Positions 1 through 5,437 of a DNA stretch of 11,271 nucleotides are shown here, piece by piece. The stretch lies in the NCBI GenBank assembly GCA_016283195.1, contig JAEEML010000081.1, positions 1 through 11,271 on the forward strand. Reading direction: 5' to 3'. The notes under the pieces are model-generated. The model saw nothing but the letters and a program-made list of their open reading frames with translations. It was not told the DNA's origin and ran no database searches. The DNA is from Deltaproteobacteria bacterium (lineage in GTDB: Bacteria > JAEEML01). The position numbers and the translations under genes are program-made. Position 1 is the first letter of the stretch, and each line of letters begins with the position of its first letter.

Positions 1-1261
1 TATCGCGCAGCACCTGACCCAGCGAATAAAGCATACCGGAACTCATGGCCGTGTGGAAAAGATCATAGGTGGTGGGCAAATCGGGGTCCTGAGGACGCAC
101 TAACGCCTCGTAACCATATATATTGCCCTCTTTGGCGACAACAATCGGTTGATAAAGCATGGTAAAAGAGCGCTCCTTAATTGAACGCTCAAGGGCTTGT
201 AACTTTTTAAGATATTGATTTTTATCGCGAATATCATGGCTTCCCATAAGCAGCGATTTTTCAAAGGGGATAATCTGGTTTTTACCGTTGCTTTGCGCCA
301 CACCGAGAGCATGCTCGGCCGTCTCTTGCAACTGGGCCATGGTTTTGGCATCGGCCGGAAAGATACTGATTCCCATACTGAGTGTGGGGCTTAAATCCGG
401 CCACTGCTCTTTGGCGGCACTGTTAAACCAACCTTTAATGGTATCGGCCATATAAAGAGCTTTTAGCTTGTTCGTTTCGGGCAATAAAATAGCAAAATCA
501 TCACCGGAAGTACGGGAAGCAACCACTGAGGGGTTAGTGGCTTTATCCAAAAGCTCGGTGCTGGAAAGGCCGCTCGCAATAAGGCGCAAAAGCTCGTTGC
601 CGGCCGGATGGCCTTTTAAGGTGTTAAATTGCTTAAAATTATCCACATCAAGCAAAATAAGGGCCAGTTCGCTGCCGTTTTGCCCAGAGCGCGTCACCTC
701 TTCGCCAAGGCGCTTAATAAAGTAATCATGGTTATTAAGACCGGTTAAAATATCTTTGGTAGCCAGAGCCTCAAGCTGGCGATTTTTATCCAAAAGCTGA
801 GCGGTTAGCTGTTTTAAGCGCTCATTCTTCTGCTGCAAATCGGCCATTAAAAGGCGCTCTCTACGCCTTAAAGTAAGGTTTTCGCAAATGCGGCGCAGGC
901 GTTCGATAAGGGCGGCGGCATTGTCATAAGGCTTTAAAATATAGTCGGAAACATTAAGGCGCAAAGCTTCGATAAGCGATGATATAGTAGCATCGCTGGT
1001 GGTCATTACAATGCTACAATCATGCTCGGCGGCCAATACCCATTGCACAAAGGAGAGGCCGCTGCCGTCACTTAAAGTAATATCGGCAAAGAGTAAATCG
1101 CAAGGCGACTCCGACCAACGAGCAATAGCTTGAGCAATCGTGGAGCAACTGGCCACCTGAAAACCGATATTTTTTAACAAGTTTGTAATAACGGTGGTGG
1201 AAGTTTGCGATGAATCGACTACTAGAGCTTTTAAGCCTTCACCAAAACGTTCCTCTGTCAT
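1..1261 (-). CDS. REC-GGDEF-EAL cyclic-di-GMP response regulator (partial, C-terminus outside window)
   Basis: Cytoplasmic response regulator that probably makes or breaks down cyclic-di-GMP under control of an unseen sensor kinase. 420 codons are present; the EAL domain runs off the left edge. Residues about 10-125 form a receiver domain with D16, likely phosphoacceptor D60 (FADITLSDGSG) and the K110-P111 pair. The second acidic residue usually found beside D16 is S17. Residues about 126-165 form a charged, coiled-coil-like linker. GGDEF follows at about 166-335 (DILTGL, LDVDNFKQFN, GHPAGN) with signature SGDDF at 252-256 instead of GGDEF/GGEEF. EAL begins near 350 (LYQPIV at 369-374, YEALVR at 384-389, with E385 the expected metal ligand). 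The start is supported by GAGG five bases upstream of ATG. The gap to sppA is 10 bases. The SGDDF signature and N222 in place of the usual Asp make cyclase activity uncertain, while the visible EAL start looks canonical. Confidence 0.9.
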   Translation of the reverse strand, partial: MTEERFGEGLKALVVDSSQTSTTVITNLLKNIGFQVASCSTIAQAIARWSESPCDLLFADITLSDGSGLSFVQWVLAAEHDCSIVMTTSDATISSLIEALRLNVSDYILKPYDNAAALIERLRRICENLTLRRRERLLMADLQQKNERLKQLTAQLLDKNRQLEALATKDILTGLNNHDYFIKRLGEEVTRSGQNGSELALILLDVDNFKQFNTLKGHPAGNELLRLIASGLSSTELLDKATNPSVVASRTSGDDFAILLPETNKLKALYMADTIKGWFNSAAKEQWPDLSPTLSMGISIFPADAKTMAQLQETAEHALGVAQSNGKNQIIPFEKSLLMGSHDIRDKNQYLKKLQALERSIKERSFTMLYQPIVVAKEGNIYGYEALVRPQDPDLPTTYDLFHTAMSSGMLYSLGQVLRD

Positions 1262-1271
1262 AGCTGCCTCA

Positions 1272-2441
1272 TTACTTATTAATTTGCCACAAATACATTT
1301 GGCGCGGAGTGCTCAAATAGTGGCCAAGTTGCTTCAAATATTCCGGAGAAAAAGACATTTGCATCTGAGCATCACTAAGACTCATAAAGCTAAAGGGCCG
1401 CTTATAAGTAACAATAAGCGCTTCACTTAGACCAAGCTCGCGCAAAAGGTCAGCTTTTACTTCATCGAGATAGGCTATTTCATCAATAAGCCCAACTTCT
1501 TTAGCCTGAGCCGCGGTTAAAATACGTCCGTCGGCAAACTTTTTCACCTCTTCGACCTTAAGATGACGCCCATCGGCCACCAGTTTAACAAAGCGCTCAT
1601 AGCTATCCATAACAAATTGTTGCAAAATGGCCTTTTCTTCCGGGGTCATTTCGCGGCTGGGGGAAAGAATATCCTTCATGGCGCCGGATTTTATGGAAAG
1701 AGCTTTAACACCCACTTTGTCCAAAAGCTGCTCCACATTATAAGTGTGCATAATAACACCGATACTGCCGGTGGTAGTTGTGGGATAGGCATATATTTTA
1801 CTGGCGTGCACAGACATATATACGCCGCCAGAAGCACAAAGGTCACCCATTAAAATATAGAGCGGTTTTTCGCGCACAAATTTGGTTACCGCATGGTGAA
1901 TTTTATCGGAGGCCGTCACTTCGCCGCCCGGGGAATTTACTTCTAAAATAGCGCCTTTTATATTTTTATCTTTTAGAGCTTGTTCCAGCATTTCCGCTAC
2001 TTGGCGGTCGCGGATGGAGGAGCCGTACTCTTGCGCGGAAGAAGAGATAACGCCCTCTAACGGCAGGTAGAGTATTTTGTCTTTGCCGCTGCCTTCGATG
2101 GTTTTTTCCATATATGTAGGACCTGCCGAGCCGGAAAGCGAATTACCGCCGGCCACAGCTAGAGCCAGAATGAAATTTAGTCCCAGGGAACCTAAGAGCC
2201 CTAAAACCGCCACAATAAGAATAATCCAGAGCCAGGTATTGCTGCTTTTCTTGGCCGGCGCCTTGGTGGGCGCTTTGGGCGGCAGCTTATTTTTTGGCTC
2301 CTGGGGCGCTGAAGCCGGAGCCGAGACTTTTGGCGGCTCTTTTAGCTGCGCTGCAGGCTGAGGCTGCGAAACAGGAGCTACGGTGGCGGCCTCTTCAGCC
2401 GGCACGCCGTTATCAGGAGGGGAAATCTGGTTGTCACTCAT
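1272..2441 (-). CDS. sppA: SppA-type signal peptide peptidase (family S49), inner membrane
   Basis: Membrane serine protease that degrades cleaved signal peptides. Residues 1-68 are an unusual Pro/Ala/Lys-rich, probably disordered cytoplasmic tail. Residues 69-97 form one hydrophobic membrane segment. The rest is an S49 protease domain with its active site expected outside the inner membrane. Visible motifs are VNSPGG (168-173), CASGGVYMS with candidate nucleophile S204, TTGSIGVIM (223-231), and IKSGAMKDILSP with K256 in the place of the catalytic lysine of short, Bacillus-type SppA. At 389 residues it exceeds a typical short SppA by about the length of the tail. GAGGT lies about ten bases before ATG, inside the end of the preceding TPR gene, whose stop is 3 bases upstream. 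This fits translational coupling. The family call is firm. The long tail and operon partners are unusual and may indicate a more specialised substrate, which is inference. Confidence 0.93.
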   Translation of the reverse strand: MSDNQISPPDNGVPAEEAATVAPVSQPQPAAQLKEPPKVSAPASAPQEPKNKLPPKAPTKAPAKKSSNTWLWIILIVAVLGLLGSLGLNFILALAVAGGNSLSGSAGPTYMEKTIEGSGKDKILYLPLEGVISSSAQEYGSSIRDRQVAEMLEQALKDKNIKGAILEVNSPGGEVTASDKIHHAVTKFVREKPLYILMGDLCASGGVYMSVHASKIYAYPTTTTGSIGVIMHTYNVEQLLDKVGVKALSIKSGAMKDILSPSREMTPEEKAILQQFVMDSYERFVKLVADGRHLKVEEVKKFADGRILTAAQAKEVGLIDEIAYLDEVKADLLRELGLSEALIVTYKRPFSFMSLSDAQMQMSFSPEYLKQLGHYLSTPRQMYLWQINK

Positions 2442-2444
2442 AAG

Positions 2445-2930
2445 TTATACCTCAATATTGCGCACTTTTAAGAGCGTGCGCGAACGGTTAATCCATTGAT
2501 GATAAACAGCTCTGTTTTGGCCGGTGACAATAGCCATTTTAAGGTCTTCTATGCCACTCTCTTCCTGGCCGGAAGCCAATTTACACTCCCCGCGGTAAGT
2601 GTAGCTGATGGCATCGTTGATATTGGTGGAAAGAGCCATATCAAAAGCTGTTATAGCCTCGGGATATTTTTTGAGTGCCTGGCTGGCTGCACCGGCCGCT
2701 CGCCAGTATTTGCTGACAAAGGGTTTATAAACAGTCAGCATGGAAAAAATGTGCAAAGCCGGCTGATACTTGCCGTAATTATAGAGATAATTACCCAGCA
2801 TAAAAACAACTTGTATTTCGGAATCATTAAGCTCCATGAGCTCGGCTAAAGTAATATCACCGCGTAAAAAACTGTTGGCCAGGTGCTCCACCAAGCGGCC
2901 AAATGTCTCCATTACACTATCTTTTCCCAT
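2445..2930 (-). CDS. TPR protein of the LcrH/SycD/IpgC type III secretion chaperone class
   Basis: 161 residues, the usual size of class II type III secretion chaperones (about 155-170), which are cytoplasmic and hold translocator proteins before secretion. The layout matches the family. A helical N-terminus carries GDITLAELMELNDSEI at 24-39, resembling the 'G-x-TL-x-x-L' lead-in of this class. Three TPR-like units follow at about 40-70 (MLGNYLYNYGKYQPALHIF), 74-104 (YWRAAGAASQALKKYPEAI) and 108-138 (YTYRGECKLASGQEE). There is no signal peptide or membrane segment. ATG at 2930 is preceded by AAAGG/AGGG five to eight bases upstream; a second in-frame ATG seven codons in has no good SD. It is the first gene of the operon with sppA and the REC-GGDEF-EAL regulator. 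No secretion apparatus or translocator gene is in the window, so the client is unknown. It could instead be a general TPR adaptor that only resembles LcrH. Confidence 0.75.
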   Translation of the reverse strand: MGKDSVMETFGRLVEHLANSFLRGDITLAELMELNDSEIQVVFMLGNYLYNYGKYQPALHIFSMLTVYKPFVSKYWRAAGAASQALKKYPEAITAFDMALSTNINDAISYTYRGECKLASGQEESGIEDLKMAIVTGQNRAVYHQWINRSRTLLKVRNIEV

Positions 2931-3160
2931 AGTTTCCCTTTCTTTTCAGCCCTTCCGCAAGAAAGAGCCATAAGTTTGACCTCACCGGCGAGACCTTAAA
3001 CTGCTAGTACTCTAGGAAAATCATTGGAGATAGCAAGAGAAAAATGCGCCATAAAACATATAACCACGCTTTTGTCGTCTTTAAATACTCGTCCGAAATA
3101 AGGCCAACACTTAAAATTCCAACTATTCAATATCTTAAAAAAATATTTCCATCTTTTTAG

Positions 3161-3189
3161 TTGACTCAAAAAAAAAAATAAAATAGACC
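3161..3189 (+). promoter_or_regulatory. Weak candidate promoter for the lipoprotein/fibre genes containing an 11-A tract
   Basis: TTGACT at 3161-3166 is a good -35 (five of six). At 17-base spacing the -10 position reads TAGACC (3184-3189), a poor match. A better hexamer, TAAAAT (3179-3184), sits only 12 bases away. The spacer is almost entirely the 11-A run (3168-3178), so the effective spacing would change if the run changed length. No better plus-strand promoter was found between here and the SD. Confidence 0.25.
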
Positions 3190-3211
3190 ACTTAATGTTA
3201 GATTGTGTCAA
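3182..3211 (-). promoter_or_regulatory. Candidate sigma-70-type promoter for the TPR-sppA-regulator operon
   Basis: Read on the minus strand, TTGACA at 3211-3206 matches the -35 consensus at all six positions. TCTATT at 3187-3182 matches the -10 consensus at four of six, with an 18-base spacer. Transcription would start near the poly-T tract and give a leader of about 240 bases before the TPR gene. The weak point is the -10. A second, weaker candidate is TTTAAA (3085-3080) with TATATG (3062-3057), 17 bases apart. Confidence 0.4.
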
Positions 3212-3223
3212 AATATCTAACAT
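3195..3223. promoter_or_regulatory. Perfect 9-bp inverted repeat, likely operator
   Basis: The arms ATGTTAGAT (3195-3203) and ATCTAACAT (3215-3223) are exact reverse complements separated by 11 bases. The arm centres are 20 bp apart, about two helical turns, as expected for a dimeric regulator binding one face of the DNA. The centre of symmetry (3209) falls on the minus-strand TTGACA (3206-3211), so a bound protein would cover that -35 element. It lies 39 bases upstream of the lipoprotein start. A hairpin in a plus-strand leader is the alternative. No known regulator was matched. Confidence 0.5.
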
Positions 3224-3261
3224 AAGCGTGCTAAAACCTTAAACAGGCTGAGGAGGACAGA

Positions 3262-3774
3262 ATGAGGCAGGCAGCTTTACTAATGGGTGTCTTACTCTTA
3301 CCGCTTTTGGTAAGTGGTTGTTCCAACAAACAGGAGCAGAATGTTCCACGCACCAGAGGAATTGGCGAGGAATGTGACGACACCAGTAACCTCTGTGTGG
3401 ACGGGCTATATTGCGACAACGGCAAATGCCGCGAAATGTGCGACGAAAATGCCCCCTGTGGCAAAGGCGAAAAATGCATTGATAATCGCTGTTTACCTTG
3501 GAGAAACAACGAACCTGGCGACAATACCGATGGGCCTGGTGACAATACCGATGGGCCTGGTGATAATACTGATGGACCAGGCGACAACACCGATGAGCCG
3601 GGTTTTACCGGCAAAATAGTTATGCCTCAAGGTGGCACGCTCACCAATGTGGCCGGCAGGGCCAAAACCAGCGATGGCAAGTATGAAGTCCATATTTTGG
3701 GCGGCGGTATGTCCGGTGGCTCAAAAGGCAGTAATGACAGTCAAATTCAAGTCAACGAAGGCTCTTGGAAATAG
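3262..3774 (+). CDS. Cys-rich lipoprotein with DNTDGPG tandem repeats
   Basis: A predicted lipid-anchored envelope protein of unknown function, 170 residues. MRQAALLMGVLLLP is a lipoprotein signal ending in LVSGC, so C20 is the expected lipidated residue. Residues 36-78 hold eight cysteines (38, 45, 51, 56, 60, 66, 72, 77) in the GEECDD, GLYCDNGKC and GEKCIDNRC patterns, presumably four disulfides. Small Cys-rich modules of this style are frequent in Myxococcota/Deltaproteobacteria surface lipoproteins, which is recollection rather than a search result. Four seven-residue DNTDGPG units (87-114) make an acidic, flexible spacer. The remainder (115-170) is Gly/Ser-rich, with GRAKTSDGKYEVHILGGG at 132-149, and was not recognised. 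The start is certain: ATG is preceded by AGGAGG with five-base spacing. The fibre-like gene follows 19 bases downstream, so the two are probably cotranscribed and may form one surface structure (inference). Confidence 0.88.
   Translation: MRQAALLMGVLLLPLLVSGCSNKQEQNVPRTRGIGEECDDTSNLCVDGLYCDNGKCREMCDENAPCGKGEKCIDNRCLPWRNNEPGDNTDGPGDNTDGPGDNTDGPGDNTDEPGFTGKIVMPQGGTLTNVAGRAKTSDGKYEVHILGGGMSGGSKGSNDSQIQVNEGSWK
3520..3603 (+). repeat. Four tandem 21-bp in-frame repeats (DNTDGPG units)
   Basis: Units lie at 3520-3540, 3541-3561, 3562-3582 and 3583-3603, each encoding DNTDGPG or DNTDEPG. The first two are identical at the DNA level (starting gacaataccgatgggcc). The third and fourth differ mainly at synonymous positions, plus a Gly-to-Glu change in the last. 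A partial related unit (NNEPG) precedes the array. Copy-number change would lengthen or shorten the protein without breaking the frame. Confidence 0.92.
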
Positions 3775-3793
3775 AGCTTAAAAGGAGAAAACT

Positions 3794-5242
3794 ATGAGAG
3801 TAGGCAAATTGTTAACCGGAATTACTTCCCTGGGGCTCTTGCTAGGCTCAAGCTCGGCTTTTGCTGCTGTGCCCATGAGCTTCACCCACCACGGTATCCT
3901 CTATGAGGATGGCCAGCCGGCAAGTGGCACCAAAGCCATTACCGCTACTATTTACAATGGCGCTGGTGACATTATTGCTCAAATAACCAAGCCTGTGGTT
4001 CTGGAAAACGGCTTTTACAACTTCACCATCGAAAATATTGACGAAGCCAAAGTTATTGCCGCCGAAGGCAGCATGGAACTTGGTATTCAAGTTGATACAG
4101 CCGATGAAATGACCCCAAGAATTGCCATCAGTTCCGTGCCTTTTGCCATTCAAGCCAGCTTTGCCGATGTAGCTGATGCTTTGCAATGTAATGATTGCAT
4201 CGATGAAAATCATCTAAGCGATGGTGCTGTTAATGTGAACAAACTCTCCTCCGACCTCCAAAGTAAATTAAACTCCTTCGCCACCAATGAAAGTGTAAGC
4301 GGCATTAAATATGCTCTTTCGGATTCTGCTGGTGGTTCTGCACTTAAAGCTGTAGCCGATGGTGAAGGCAAGAATATTGCCAGCACTTACGCCAAACAAA
4401 ATGGCAATTACAGTGGTATGACTGTTGGTAATGCTACCAGCGCCGCAAGCGCCACCAAGGCTACTCAAGACAGCGATGGCAATGTTATCAAAGATACTTA
4501 CGCCAAACAAAATGGCAATTATAGCAGCTTGTCGGTTGGTTATGCCACAAGCGCCGGTAGCGCAAGTAGCGCTGACCAAGCTACCAAAGATAGCGCCGGA
4601 AATACCATTTCCAGCACTTATGCTAAAACCAGCGGTACTTATGGCAACTTGTATGCCGGCAGAGCCACTAACGATGGTAGCGGCAACAATATTGCCAATA
4701 CTTATGTGAAAAAAACTAATATTAAATGTGAAGCCTATAAACAAGGTGCTATCGTACCTATTTATGAGGCCGTCGTAAAAATAAATTGTGGTGCATCTGA
4801 CCAAGTTTATTGCAATACTCCCAACTGGTGTACCTGTAGGGGCTTGAGTTTCGAGATAGCAAATGAAGTGCCGGGCGGGAGTATGAGTGCCGGTAATGTT
4901 AAGTTTGAGACACAATCCGTAACAGGCGGTGCCAAAGGCGGTATAATTGATCTTTCAATTAAAGAGAGTGTGCTCGGAACACCGCTTAATGTTAGAGCCG
5001 AATCATGGTGGCCGTTGCACCAAGGCTATAGTGTTCCAGCAGGCACTGCTGATGGTTATACCAAATATACCATTAGTTTCTATGCCATGGGGCAATCAGA
5101 TCCTACTACAGCATTGAATCCTTTACATTTCCCAAGTCCCCTTGTTACTAGTTCTACAACGTATAGTAACCAAATGGCACCAGGTAAACCAGGTGCCTTT
5201 TTCTCCGTTATTGTCTATGGTATTCCGGCCGGCTGTCAATGA
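3794..5242 (+). CDS. Secreted surface protein with tail-fibre-like repeats
   Basis: 482 residues. The signal peptide is residues 1-24 (cut expected after SSAFA). Residues about 28-122 match a beta-rich module I recognise from many exported proteins of uncultured Gram-negatives. It starts FTHHGILYEDGQPASGT, has an ENGFYNFTI strand, and ends in EMTPRIAISSVPFAIQA. Residues 123-197 form a linker (CNDCIDENHLSDGAVNVNKL). Residues 198-307 hold repeats beginning TYAK at 198, 235, 275 and 303, with DSDGN and YATSAGSA elements like those of phage tail fibres and trimeric adhesins. The C-terminus (about 308-482) has cysteines at 312, 332, 340, 346, 348 and 481 and was not recognised; by position it would be the binding tip. 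ATG has AAAGGAG six bases upstream. No membrane anchor or sorting signal is seen, so attachment may involve the lipoprotein encoded just upstream. An adhesin role is inferred. No other phage genes are present. Confidence 0.85.
   Translation: MRVGKLLTGITSLGLLLGSSSAFAAVPMSFTHHGILYEDGQPASGTKAITATIYNGAGDIIAQITKPVVLENGFYNFTIENIDEAKVIAAEGSMELGIQVDTADEMTPRIAISSVPFAIQASFADVADALQCNDCIDENHLSDGAVNVNKLSSDLQSKLNSFATNESVSGIKYALSDSAGGSALKAVADGEGKNIASTYAKQNGNYSGMTVGNATSAASATKATQDSDGNVIKDTYAKQNGNYSSLSVGYATSAGSASSADQATKDSAGNTISSTYAKTSGTYGNLYAGRATNDGSGNNIANTYVKKTNIKCEAYKQGAIVPIYEAVVKINCGASDQVYCNTPNWCTCRGLSFEIANEVPGGSMSAGNVKFETQSVTGGAKGGIIDLSIKESVLGTPLNVRAESWWPLHQGYSVPAGTADGYTKYTISFYAMGQSDPTTALNPLHFPSPLVTSSTTYSNQMAPGKPGAFFSVIVYGIPAGCQ
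4385..4706 (+). repeat. Imperfect 28-40-residue coding repeats of the fibre-like protein
   Basis: The codons for TYAK recur at 4385, 4496, 4616 and (as TYVK) 4700, giving periods of 111, 120 and 84 bases. The first 26 bases of the first two units (4385-4410 and 4496-4521, beginning acttacgccaaac) are identical, which is more than codon-level protein conservation requires. Later units diverge but keep the DSxGN-x-I-x-x-TYAK frame. Confidence 0.8.
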
Positions 5243-5437
5243 ATCTAGTCTTTCTTTAAGCTCCTGCGCCCTTTTCTAATCTAAAAACTTTGCCCACCTT
5301 GTAGCCATATTCACTCACACAATAAGCTCTGTGATATTATTAAAAACCATCTTATATAGTTACAACCCTGCCCCGCTTGTGCTATCATTCCTCGCCGGGA
5401 ATGCGGAAGATTTCCCCAGAAAAAAGTTGGAACCAAA
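5243..5437. other. Intergenic region between the fibre gene and the polysaccharide operon
   Basis: 195 bases. I looked for a terminator after the fibre gene and found none that is convincing: only short 4-bp pairings around 5315-5335 (CACA/TGTG) without a clean U-run. The right half holds a candidate promoter for the aminotransferase gene and a 5-bp inverted repeat GGGAA/TTCCC (5397-5401 and 5412-5416) just upstream of the start codon. Confidence 0.5.
5360..5388 (+). promoter_or_regulatory. Candidate promoter for the polysaccharide operon
   Basis: TATCAT at 5383-5388 matches the -10 consensus at five of six positions. Seventeen bases upstream, TTACAA (5360-5365) is a weak -35 (three of six). 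The start site would fall near 5395, about 43 bases before the aminotransferase ATG. It is the best plus-strand candidate in this gap. The SD of the gene itself is also weak (GGAA at 5429-5432). Confidence 0.35.

Larger units (their letters stand above)
2931..3261. other. AT-rich divergent intergenic control region
   Basis: 331 bases separate the start of the minus-strand operon from the lipoprotein gene, so both must be driven from here. It contains the minus-strand SD (about 2936-2941), an 11-A run at 3168-3178, a 9-bp inverted repeat at 3195-3223 and the strong AGGAGG SD of the lipoprotein gene at 3251-3256. The stretch 3040-3225 is far richer in A/T than the genes on either side. A 75-codon minus-strand open frame crosses it (3223 to 2996) but has no convincing SD and includes the homopolymer run, so it was not called. 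No RNA family was recognised. Confidence 0.6.

Noticed and set aside
3040-3070. Sigma-54 promoter on the minus strand (TGGCGC followed by TTGCT)
   Set aside because: The spacing between the GG and GC elements is wrong for a -24/-12 promoter.
2996-3223. 75-codon minus-strand open frame in the divergent spacer
   Set aside because: It begins inside the inverted repeat, has no convincing SD, reads through the 11-A/T run and has an erratic, Phe/Lys/Trp-rich composition expected of AT-rich noncoding DNA.
3231-3614. 127-codon minus-strand frame with PSVLSPG repeats
   Set aside because: It is the antisense image of the lipoprotein's 21-bp repeats. The plus frame has a perfect SD, signal peptide and lipobox.
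4385-4706. CRISPR array or noncoding repeat cluster
   Set aside because: The repeats are in frame within one coding sequence, have unequal periods (111, 120, 84 bases) and encode a continuous TYAK-type protein repeat.
4268-4915. 215-codon minus-strand open frame
   Set aside because: It is the antisense shadow of the repeat region of the fibre-like gene. The forward frame has a signal peptide, recognisable modules and a good SD.
3794-5242. Prophage remnant based on tail-fibre-like repeats
   Set aside because: The protein has a Sec signal peptide and an exported-protein N-terminal module, and no phage structural, lysis or integrase gene is nearby.
5311-5340. Terminator after the fibre-like gene
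   Set aside because: Only 4-bp pairings such as CACA/TGTG are possible and there is no proper U-run after them.
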